Shown here piece by piece: positions 9,900 to 17,463 of a stretch of 64,000 nt of DNA. Under the pieces are notes generated by a model, which saw only the letters and a list, made by a program, of their open reading frames with translations, was not told the DNA's origin and did not search any database. This stretch comes from SAR86 cluster bacterium REDSEA-S09_B4 (GTDB lineage Bacteria; Pseudomonadota; Gammaproteobacteria; Magnimaribacterales; Magnimaribacteraceae), in NCBI GenBank assembly GCA_001628005.1, contig LUQU01000001.1, positions 72,103 to 136,102 of the forward strand. The letters run 5' to 3'. Position 1 is the first letter of the stretch. Each line of letters opens with the position of its first letter. Position numbers and translations under genes: made by a program.

Positions 9900-10634
9900 T
9901 TATTTGATTCTGACCATCAAATCATCAGAGTGGTTCCTTATATCTGTTTTTGCATCTGCCAACCCTGATTCAAAAAGGTCTCCAAGAGCACTGCTTTTTT
10001 TAGCGAAATCAGTGTAACTTTCATAACCACAGTAAAAGTACCATGCCATTTCGGGACCCCATGCATGTTCAGCCATGACACAGCCTTCAAAGGCTTCGTT
10101 ATAAGCATCAAATAACATTTTAGCTCTATCACGCATCTCATTTATGGTTAAAAAAGGTCCAAATGTGTAAGTGGCTCTTAGGACATAAGGTGTCCTCTTC
10201 ATAGCATTCCTTTCAACAATAGCAACGAGATGATCTGAATGATCTCCGTAAAGTTGGTTAGGCTCTCTAGCAGCAGGTGCATTAGAATCATTTATCTCAC
10301 CAAATTGCTCCCAGGAATCAAAATAACAATACGAATAGTAAGCTCTCTCTCCTCCAAACTGATGCCTTAGAAGACCACAGTTGTAATAGCCGTTCTCCTC
10401 TAAAGTAGCAAGATTTTCTAAAATTGACCTTTCTACCCTTTGGGGTTGAGACCCAGCGGGGATGGTATAGGTAGAATTATAAGCAAAGTTGTATTCATGT
10501 TCAGATTCAGGACTGTCAGTTTCTTCATGATGTGCAGCAAATATTGTCGTGCTTAAACCCAAGATTAAGATAGTTAAAAAGTTTTTCATTTGTATTCCTC
10601 CAGAATAGTTTTTTATCTTTTTTGACTTTACCAT
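9900..10634 (-). CDS. Secreted hypothetical protein with internal duplication
   Basis: Signal peptide MKNFLTILILGLSTTIFAA; two related ~100-aa halves (see findings). Likely start is the internal Met of MKNFLTIL at ~10589. Confidence 0.6.
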   Translation of the reverse strand: MVKSKKIKNYSGGIQMKNFLTILILGLSTTIFAAHHEETDSPESEHEYNFAYNSTYTIPAGSQPQRVERSILENLATLEENGYYNCGLLRHQFGGERAYYSYCYFDSWEQFGEINDSNAPAAREPNQLYGDHSDHLVAIVERNAMKRTPYVLRATYTFGPFLTINEMRDRAKMLFDAYNEAFEGCVMAEHAWGPEMAWYFYCGYESYTDFAKKSSALGDLFESGLADAKTDIRNHSDDLMVRIK

Positions 10635-10733
10635 TTTTTATTTTTATAAAAACCCCTTTCTTTGAATTAGTAGACATAAGACTTTTGTTAAGATGTATTT
10701 CTAAACCTAAATAAAAAACAGAGGATATAAAAA

Positions 10734-11705
10734 TTGACTGACGATTTTTACAAAAAGAAGAGGCCTGATGGCGATGAGTACAATCCAATGAGTGAGCCTC
10801 GTTTTGCTGAAATTGCTACTTTCATGCGAGCACCTCTAGTTGAATCATTGGACAATGTGGACATTGGTCTTATTGGTGTTCCAACCGACTTGGGGGTTAC
10901 AAATCGTCCAGGAGCGAGACATGGGCCGAGGGAAATCCGTAACTCTTCTAGCTTGATGCGTACTTTTAATTTAGGCATGAATATAAATCCTTATAAATTA
11001 TGTCGTATAGCTGATTTAGGGGATGTAGCCTTTTCTCATCGTTATGACTTAGAAAAGCAAGTTGAAGAAATTGAATCTTTTTACCAGAAAGTTATAGAGA
11101 AGAATATTTTTCCTATCAGCGCTGGTGGTGATCATTCGATCACTTACCCGATCTTAAGGGCAATAGGAAAAAATGAACCTGTCGGAATGGTCCATGTGGA
11201 TGCCCACACCGATACATGGGGGGAGATTTGGGGCTCAAAATTTACTCATGGAGCTCCATTTAAACTTGCTGTAGAAGCAGGAGTTCTTGACCCAAAGAGA
11301 ACAATTCAAATTGGTATCAGAGGGGGTCAAAATTTTATGGACGGTATAGAGTTTTCCCAAGATCAAGGTATGCGTGTGGTTTTTATGGATGAATTCTCTT
11401 CTCTAGGCGTAGATAAAGTCATTGAAGAAGCCAGAAAGGTTGTAGGTGACGGAAGAACTTATATTTCTTTTGATGTAGACGGACTTGATCCAGTTTATGC
11501 CCCCGGTACGGGAACACCAGAAGTAGGCGGAATAACAACCTTAGAAGCACAACAACTTCTAAGAGGCTTAAAGGGACTTAACTTAATAGGAGGTGATGTT
11601 GTTGAAGTAGCGCCTCCATTTGATAACACTGGAAACACAGCTTTAGTGGGTGCGACCATGATGTTTGAAATCCTTTCTTTGATAGCAGATACAAATTTCG
11701 GGTAA
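10734..11705 (+). CDS. Agmatinase/arginase (ureohydrolase) family protein
   Basis: SAGGDHSITYPIL, HVDAHTDTW, SFDVDGLDPVYAPGTGTPEVGG manganese-binding motifs; TTG start in track. Confidence 0.92.
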   Translation: MTDDFYKKKRPDGDEYNPMSEPRFAEIATFMRAPLVESLDNVDIGLIGVPTDLGVTNRPGARHGPREIRNSSSLMRTFNLGMNINPYKLCRIADLGDVAFSHRYDLEKQVEEIESFYQKVIEKNIFPISAGGDHSITYPILRAIGKNEPVGMVHVDAHTDTWGEIWGSKFTHGAPFKLAVEAGVLDPKRTIQIGIRGGQNFMDGIEFSQDQGMRVVFMDEFSSLGVDKVIEEARKVVGDGRTYISFDVDGLDPVYAPGTGTPEVGGITTLEAQQLLRGLKGLNLIGGDVVEVAPPFDNTGNTALVGATMMFEILSLIADTNFG

Positions 11706-11707
11706 AG

Positions 11708-13975
11708 ATGCTTAAAAATCGCTTATCTGTTTTAGCTATTTTTCTTACTTTTATACTCTTTTTTGTACAACACTTCACCACGCAACCCCCTAGCCCAAAG
11801 GGATTAGACACCCCTGAGAATCAATTCTCAGCAGTGAGAGCACACAACATTTTAAAATCTCTTCTCAGAGAAAATAAGCCACACCCTGTTGGCTCTGACC
11901 TTAATAAAATTATTAAAGAAAGACTAAAGAATGAATTAGATCAATTAGGAATAGAACACCAAGAGCAAAAAACTTGGGCTTGTGCTTCAAGATTCGCAAG
12001 TTGTGCTGAAGTAGAGAACCTAATAGGGATTATTCCGGGTAAAACTGACCTACCTTATTTGGCTATTATGGCCCATTACGATTCGGTTCCTATGGCACCA
12101 GGTGCTGGGGATGATGGAGCTGGGGTAGTAGCAATACTCGAAACCGCTAGAGCTCTAAAACTAGAAGCGCCTTATAAACATCCAATTATGCTAATCCTCA
12201 CAGATGCTGAGGAAAATGGTCTTATAGGTGCAGAGGCTTTTTTTAATCAACACCCTTTAGCGAAGGAAGTAGGTATTGTTCTCAATATTGAAGGCAGTGG
12301 ATCTTCTGGAAGCAGCATGGTACTCAGAACTTCAAATAGTAATGAGCTTTTAATAAAAAGTTATTCAAGCGAAAACATAAGTCCTTACGGATTCTCTTTT
12401 ATTAAAGAAATTTTTAAGAGGATGCCTAATGACACGGATTTTAGTGTTGTTGAAAGAGCTAAAATATCAGGCATAGATTTTGCTTTTGCTGGTGAAAGGA
12501 ATCATTACCACACTCCAAATGATACTGTGGGAAATATTGACCTAAGAACTATCCAGCACCATGGAGAAAACATCTTACCTTTGTCTAGAAAATTAGCTTC
12601 CTTAGATTGGCAGAATATGGGAGATGAATTTGTTTACGGAGGAGAAATATATGGTATTTGGACTCAGTGGAAATCTAGCTACAGTCTGTTTATTTGTATC
12701 TTCTCAGCCCTCTTATTGATTACAACTCTTATTAGGTCAAACACCAATATAAAGAAAACAGCGTTGGGAGTAGTATTTTCTCCATTAACTTTATTAACAA
12801 CAATATTGTCTGGTGTTACGGGATTCTATCTGTTGTCCTTCCTTTCAGGAAACGTAGTTAGTTGGCCTGGTATAGATTGGCCTTATCGTCTGTTATTAAT
12901 AGGTACGACAAGCATAGGTGCACTGATAGGAACTGCAATTAGTAGAAAGTTTGTAAACCAAAATGAGATGGTATTTGGTTCTTGGTTCTTTTGGCTCATA
13001 TTGGCTTTAACTATCACTATTTTCTTACCGGATGCAGCCAATGTATTTATCCTTCCGCTAATCTTTGCCAGCATATTGTTGTTCCTTGCAACCTTCTTAA
13101 AAGAAGAGAACCAGCCTATATTCTTACTTCTAACCCTGGTAGTTACGCTTCCGCTAACTTTAGGGCTTATATTTTCTTTAGAACAAAGCCAAGGTTATAA
13201 GTTAGTTTGGGCAGTATTACCTTTTGCAGGTCTGTACGCTCTAATAATCTCGCCTTTCTTATATTCTCTAAATATTAAATCTACTATCTCATATGTTGGT
13301 GTGGTTACCTTTGTAGCTTTAATGGTAGGAAGTTTTGCTAATCTTTATACGGAAAAAAGACCTCAACATGTAAATATTCATTTCTATGAAGACCTTGATT
13401 CAGCTAAATCTTTCATTCATCTGTCAGGCAATTACAAGAATAACTCATCGGATGATCCAGAACCTTTGATTGAACCTTTGTCTTCATTTGTAGACACCCA
13501 AACTACTAAAACTCTCATTCCATTTAGAAAAGAGTATGCCTTAAGATACTGGGCTGAAACCAGCTCCAGTGGATGGAAAGGCCCTTTGATAGAAAAACAA
13601 GAAAAGCTAGATGGTAGTAAATCACTAAAACTTAATCTAAAGAGCACTAGATCTGCAAGCAGAATGGTTTTACTTTTGCCAAAAGAATCTAACTTAGAAT
13701 CCTTTAACTTGGGCTCTTTACAAATTCAACCCACTTTAAGCAGCTGGGGTCTTTATAAAGGCTATTATGTTGTTTATTTAAACGGCGTTTACGATAAAGA
13801 AGTTGAATTAACTCTTAATTTTGAAACAAGTCAAAAAGAAGTAAACGGCTACCTTATAGACATAAGCACTAAACTTCCCAGCCATCTAGATGATTTATAT
13901 AAACAGAGGTCTGGCATATTTTCTCCAGTGCATAGAGGAGACCAAGCAATACTGATTAAAAAGATTTCAATTTAA
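11708..13975 (+). CDS. M28 family metallopeptidase with C-terminal multi-TM domain
   Basis: AHYDSVPMAPGAGDDGAGV, TDAEENGLIGAEAF, NHYHTPNDT zinc-peptidase motifs followed by ~8 TM helices. Confidence 0.85.
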   Translation: MLKNRLSVLAIFLTFILFFVQHFTTQPPSPKGLDTPENQFSAVRAHNILKSLLRENKPHPVGSDLNKIIKERLKNELDQLGIEHQEQKTWACASRFASCAEVENLIGIIPGKTDLPYLAIMAHYDSVPMAPGAGDDGAGVVAILETARALKLEAPYKHPIMLILTDAEENGLIGAEAFFNQHPLAKEVGIVLNIEGSGSSGSSMVLRTSNSNELLIKSYSSENISPYGFSFIKEIFKRMPNDTDFSVVERAKISGIDFAFAGERNHYHTPNDTVGNIDLRTIQHHGENILPLSRKLASLDWQNMGDEFVYGGEIYGIWTQWKSSYSLFICIFSALLLITTLIRSNTNIKKTALGVVFSPLTLLTTILSGVTGFYLLSFLSGNVVSWPGIDWPYRLLLIGTTSIGALIGTAISRKFVNQNEMVFGSWFFWLILALTITIFLPDAANVFILPLIFASILLFLATFLKEENQPIFLLLTLVVTLPLTLGLIFSLEQSQGYKLVWAVLPFAGLYALIISPFLYSLNIKSTISYVGVVTFVALMVGSFANLYTEKRPQHVNIHFYEDLDSAKSFIHLSGNYKNNSSDDPEPLIEPLSSFVDTQTTKTLIPFRKEYALRYWAETSSSGWKGPLIEKQEKLDGSKSLKLNLKSTRSASRMVLLLPKESNLESFNLGSLQIQPTLSSWGLYKGYYVVYLNGVYDKEVELTLNFETSQKEVNGYLIDISTKLPSHLDDLYKQRSGIFSPVHRGDQAILIKKISI

Positions 13976-13992
13976 AGGTTAAAATCCAAAAA

Positions 13993-15108
13993 CTAGAACG
14001 ATTTCCTAAAAACTAAATTTAAAGATTCACTGACTTCCATTTGAGGACCATTAAGTTTTTGTTCTATTGGAAAGGCTAATTCAAGACCTATACTATTTCC
14101 AGAGCCCATTCTTAGTAGCCGATTAACTCCCAAAGCAATTTCATAAGACTTTCCGCCATAATTCTTAGGGTTTGAGGTTTGTACTGGCGCCATTATCTTG
14201 CTATCGCTTCCTTCTATGGACCCTTTATATAAGAAACCACCTCTTACAGAAAACGATAATTGCTCAGATATATCCTTACTAATCCAGATATCTAGAGAAA
14301 AACTATTGCCAAAGTTCCATGCCTTTTTATCAATGGCCTGTTTATTTTTAATTTGAGCGCCATAAGTCCTATTTTCATCCTTTTTTACAAAAGTTACTGC
14401 TGTAATAAGAGAAGTTGATTTATCCCCTATTTGCATTGCATAGGGCAAACGCATTTTCATATTCATATTCATTGGGCTGAGCACTTCATCTTCACTGTCA
14501 TTAGCTCCAATAGATTTTACTAAACCAATTTCTAAGTGAAGATTTGAACTTTTAGTCTCTTTAATTTCAATCAAAGAAGATAAGCTAAGATTTGATAAAT
14601 CGGATGTTTGAGTTTTAAAAGATCCAATATATGACCTATTGGCCATAGCCGTATAAGTGTTCAAACTCATATCTTGGCTAATGTACACGGCCATAAACAT
14701 CAAAGTATATTTATCTGTTAAACCATACATTCCTTCTAACATAGACATCTGCATGTTCATATTTTTAGGAACAACACTTAAATTAGGAGAGAAAGAACCA
14801 TTTTGAAATGGGTTAGGTAAAGAGATTATTTCTTGATCTGTAAGCCTAGTCCCCTGATTACTATTCTTTTCCATGCTCATACTCATTTGCCTGATCGAGA
14901 ACATAAATTCTCCTTGCCTGTGGTATTCCCCTCCCATAACCCCTGAAGGAGAATGATGAGAAGCTTTGTGCATAATGTGATTTTTCATATGAGAATGATT
15001 CATTCTCGTTTCTTCAGAATAACTGCTTAAAGAAAAACAAAGAAGCAATACGAAAGTACTGCTAAATATAAAGAGTTTTCTTGGTCTTAACATTTTAAAT
15101 ATTATCAA
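13993..15108 (-). CDS. His/Met-rich outer-membrane beta-barrel-like protein (copper-associated transporter-like)
   Basis: N-terminus MNHSHMKNHIMHKASHHSPSGVMGG and repeated Met pairs (MNMQMSMLEGM, MNMNMKMRL); amphipathic strand pattern, terminal F. Confidence 0.55.
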   Translation of the reverse strand: MIIFKMLRPRKLFIFSSTFVLLLCFSLSSYSEETRMNHSHMKNHIMHKASHHSPSGVMGGEYHRQGEFMFSIRQMSMSMEKNSNQGTRLTDQEIISLPNPFQNGSFSPNLSVVPKNMNMQMSMLEGMYGLTDKYTLMFMAVYISQDMSLNTYTAMANRSYIGSFKTQTSDLSNLSLSSLIEIKETKSSNLHLEIGLVKSIGANDSEDEVLSPMNMNMKMRLPYAMQIGDKSTSLITAVTFVKKDENRTYGAQIKNKQAIDKKAWNFGNSFSLDIWISKDISEQLSFSVRGGFLYKGSIEGSDSKIMAPVQTSNPKNYGGKSYEIALGVNRLLRMGSGNSIGLELAFPIEQKLNGPQMEVSESLNLVFRKSF

Positions 15109-15160
15109 TAGTGGCGGAGCTTAAGGTTAAAAAGGAAGAAAATCTCCCTTTTTTTATTCC

Positions 15161-15658
15161 TTAGAATTTAATTAAACTGAGTATTTTATTTAGACAAGAG
15201 TCAATTTCCCCTTTGTTTTGAACAATATAATCTGCATATTTCTGATACAGCCTCTCTCTCTCTTTGTAAGCCTCTTGAATAGTTTGATCTGATCTTTTAA
15301 GTAGGCCTCTTTCAGAAAAATCTGATATGCGAGCTGATATATCTTCATAAGGTACTTCAAGATATATCACCATCGAATTTTCTTTAATGTGCTCCATAGC
15401 GGCATCACAAAACACAGCACTACCTCCAGTGGCTAAAACAATCTGGTTAAATTGCACTGAAAGTAAAGCACCTTCTTCAATTTCTTTGAATTTTTTATTT
15501 CCATTCTCGTTCAGAATATTCTGTAAAGATTCACCATATTTTTTTTCAATAATTGAATCACTATCTACAAAATGAAAATTCAAGCGTTTAGCCAGTTTTT
15601 TCCCTATAGATGACTTACCTGCCCCTGCCATACCTATTAATGATATTGAATTATTCAT
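15161..15658 (-). CDS. aroK: Shikimate kinase
   Basis: Walker A GMAGAGKSSIGKKLA, FVDSDSIIEKKYGESLQNI, LATGGSAVF. Confidence 0.88.
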   Translation of the reverse strand: MNNSISLIGMAGAGKSSIGKKLAKRLNFHFVDSDSIIEKKYGESLQNILNENGNKKFKEIEEGALLSVQFNQIVLATGGSAVFCDAAMEHIKENSMVIYLEVPYEDISARISDFSERGLLKRSDQTIQEAYKERERLYQKYADYIVQNKGEIDSCLNKILSLIKF

Positions 15659-15729
15659 TTCTACCTTTATCTCTAACCAAGAAAACCATCTTTGTATCAG
15701 ATTTAAACATTAATACAAATCTGAGTAAG

Positions 15730-15805
15730 TGGTGGAGCTAGTCGGGATCGAACCGACGACCTCTTGCGTGCCACGCAAGTGCTCTCCCAGCTGAGCTATA
15801 GCCCC
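15730..15805 (-). tRNA. tRNA-Ala(GGC)
   Basis: Reverse complement GGGGCTATAGCTCAGCTGGGAGAGCACTTGCGTGGCACGCAAGAGGTCGTCGGTTCGATCCCGACTAGCTCCACCA folds as a cloverleaf; anticodon loop GTGGCAC gives GGC; CCA encoded. Confidence 0.95.
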
Positions 15806-15806
15806 A
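15767..15806 (-). repeat. 40-bp direct repeat, copy inside intact tRNA-Ala (att-like)
   Basis: cgtgccacgcaagtgctctcccagctgagctatagcccca, identical to 17075-17114. Confidence 0.95.
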
Positions 15807-15840
15807 CGAAACGTCATGATACTCCTTTAAGCTAAGAGAA

Positions 15841-16005
15841 ACAGATTGCCTGGTACTTACATTATTTGGGTATGCAGTAGGTGGCATGAATGGTTTTCAG
15901 TTACAAAATAAAGGCACAGAGATAGCAGAGGTTACAGGCCACTCAGAGTTTGATATTGGTAGAGCAGTTGGGATATTGAAGCAGGGAAATTTGGTTAGGG
16001 TTTAG
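15841..16005 (+). pseudogene. Possible decayed C-terminal ORF fragment inside the element
   Basis: Open frame TDCLVLTLFGYAVGGMNGFQLQNKGTEIAEVTGHSEFDIGRAVGILKQGNLVRV* with no good upstream start (in-frame TGA at 15817). Family not assigned; a tyrosine-recombinase C-terminus is only a weak possibility. Confidence 0.25.
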
Positions 16006-16513
16006 TTTTAGAAGCTAGCACAGATTCACTATCTACTAACCTTCTATGAATAGATCTCGTAGAAATAAAAACCTCAAAAACAAAAAATATTAAGGAAATA
16101 ATAAGTAGTACCATGCAAGTTATAAATAAGATGGCAATCAACAAAGAAAAGTCCTTTTCATATAAGTTCCCTACAAATAAAGAAACAATTACAAAGCATA
16201 CAAAGAGTGCACTTGCAGCACATGCACATATAGATGTATAAATTAATTTACTTCTATTAGTAAGCTTATTCCTCTCATCTTCAAGAACCTCTTTACCTTC
16301 CCCATGTATATTCACAAGCGCTTGCTGTAAAACTCGCATCCTATCCTTTATTCTCCCTAATCTTACTCCCAAAACGCTCAAGATAAGACCAACACCGGCT
16401 AGTAAAAATACTGGTGTAACAGCCATCTGCATACTTTCAGCTATTCTAATTGAGCCTTCTCCCCAAGCATTAGTCGCTAACAGTAGGCTTATGAGTAGGA
16501 GTAGTTTTTTCAT
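15995..16513 (-). CDS. DUF2721-like membrane protein
   Basis: AVTPVFLLAGVGLILSVLGVRLGRIKDR motif followed by further TM helices; characteristic of DUF2721. Confidence 0.75.
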   Translation of the reverse strand: MKKLLLLISLLLATNAWGEGSIRIAESMQMAVTPVFLLAGVGLILSVLGVRLGRIKDRMRVLQQALVNIHGEGKEVLEDERNKLTNRSKLIYTSICACAASALFVCFVIVSLFVGNLYEKDFSLLIAILFITCMVLLIISLIFFVFEVFISTRSIHRRLVDSESVLASKTKP

Positions 16514-16543
16514 AAATTCTATTTTTTATCCTGCTTACAAAAC

Positions 16544-16906
16544 TCAAATCAATTCTTTTAATTTATCTAGGCCTCTTTTTATAGGATTGTCTTTTTTCTT
16601 CCCTTCTTTTTCTTGCTTTTCTTCCTCTTTCTTCTTCTCTTCTGTTATTTCTTTTGCCTGCTCAATATCATCACTTTCATCGTGTTCAGTTGAAGTCAGT
16701 TCAACAAATAAACTATTTTGGGGAAAGGCACGAGGGGAATCTAAAGAAAAAGGAGTGGGGAAAAGAGTAGCAAAAGCATTTTTAGATACATCGTAAGCAG
16801 AAAGTATTTTCTCAACATCTCCTATCTTTTTAATTAAATCTTCGTCAGAAGCTGGTGCTCTTCTTTTTTTCATATGCCTTAAGTATACCCCAACAAAAGG
16901 GTACAA
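16544..16906 (-). CDS. Small highly charged hypothetical protein
   Basis: ORF ending ...EITEEKKKEEEKQEKEGKKKDNPIKRGLDKLKELI*; likely start at internal Met (MKKRRAPASDEDLIKK) at ~16873. Confidence 0.5.
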   Translation of the reverse strand: MYPFVGVYLRHMKKRRAPASDEDLIKKIGDVEKILSAYDVSKNAFATLFPTPFSLDSPRAFPQNSLFVELTSTEHDESDDIEQAKEITEEKKKEEEKQEKEGKKKDNPIKRGLDKLKELI

Positions 16907-16997
16907 AAGCTTTAAATCAGTTCTGTACCCTTCTGTCCCACCCCTATCCTTAGTGTTTTAAGAAATAGAGTTCTTGCGAAGAATAGTATCAAAATCT

Positions 16998-17033
16998 TGT
17001 ACATAGAATGTACACAGATCATTTTGTACACAG
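16998..17033. repeat. Cluster of three TGTACA motifs (two as TGTACACAG direct repeats)
   Basis: TGTACA at 16998-17003; TGTACACAG at 17009-17017 and 17025-17033. Confidence 0.7.
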
Positions 17034-17074
17034 TGAGATGTTGTTATAAAAGGATTCTATTAGCGACTACAATA

Positions 17075-17114
17075 CGTGCCACGCAAGTGCTCTCCCAGCT
17101 GAGCTATAGCCCCA
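17075..17114 (-). repeat. 40-bp direct repeat: truncated tRNA-Ala 5' half
   Basis: Same 40 bp as 15767-15806, with no 3' half (flanked on the left by aata). Confidence 0.95.
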
Positions 17115-17122
17115 ATCTAAAA

Positions 17123-17157
17123 CGCGAGTATTCTACCAGCCTTTCTTTAGCTTATAA
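17123..17157 (-). promoter_or_regulatory. Putative tRNA-type promoter upstream of the truncated tRNA half
   Basis: Minus strand TTATAA (17152-17157), 16-bp spacer, TAGAAT (17130-17135), GC-rich CGCG discriminator (17123-17126), then the tRNA 5' half. The -35 match is weak. Confidence 0.35.
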
Positions 17158-17170
17158 GAAACGTTATCCA

Positions 17171-17197
17171 TAAAAAAACAGAGCCGAGGCTCTGTTT
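17171..17197 (-). terminator. Intrinsic terminator reading on the minus strand
   Basis: ACAGAGCC/GGCTCTGT hairpin followed on the minus strand by a T-run (AAACAGAGCCTCGGCTCTGTTTTTTTA). Confidence 0.75.
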
Positions 17198-17463
17198 AGT
17201 TCGAGTTCGAAAGTGTCTAAGTTTGAGTCTTTTTTCTTAGCTCCCTTGATAAATTTCTCTTTTTATCTCGGTGGTCTAAAAGTCTTTTTTGCTAGCTTTT
17301 ACTTTTAGAGCTTTTCGCCTTTCGTTCTCTAACCTTTTTAACTCTCCTTTTCTCGTCTCGAGTTGGTTCCAGGTCGGTTAAATTGGTCTAGTGATATTAC
17401 TCTTATGGAAAAAAAATACAACCCTTTTTTTCAACTTTTTTTAAGTTTTTTTTGACTCCTTTT

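Larger units (their letters stand above)
15767..17114. mobile_element. Small integrative element or remnant inserted at tRNA-Ala(GGC)
   Basis: Bounded by perfect 40-bp direct repeats of the tRNA-Ala 5' half (15767-15806 and 17075-17114). Confidence 0.65.

Noticed and set aside
10525-10788. 87-aa minus-strand ORF across the divergent promoter region
   Set aside because: Overlaps the start of the secreted duplicated protein in another frame and the start of the ureohydrolase; no motif.
16491-16796. 101-aa plus-strand ORF in the tRNA-Ala element
   Set aside because: Antisense to the charged ORF (16544-16906), with poly-Ser/Phe translation arising from the Lys/Glu codons on the other strand. 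The minus-strand ORF is favoured, though neither is certain.
17075-17114. Second tRNA-Ala gene
   Set aside because: Only the 5' half is present; the 3' anticodon stem, T-arm and acceptor 3' strand are missing, so it is a repeat/att copy and not a functional tRNA.
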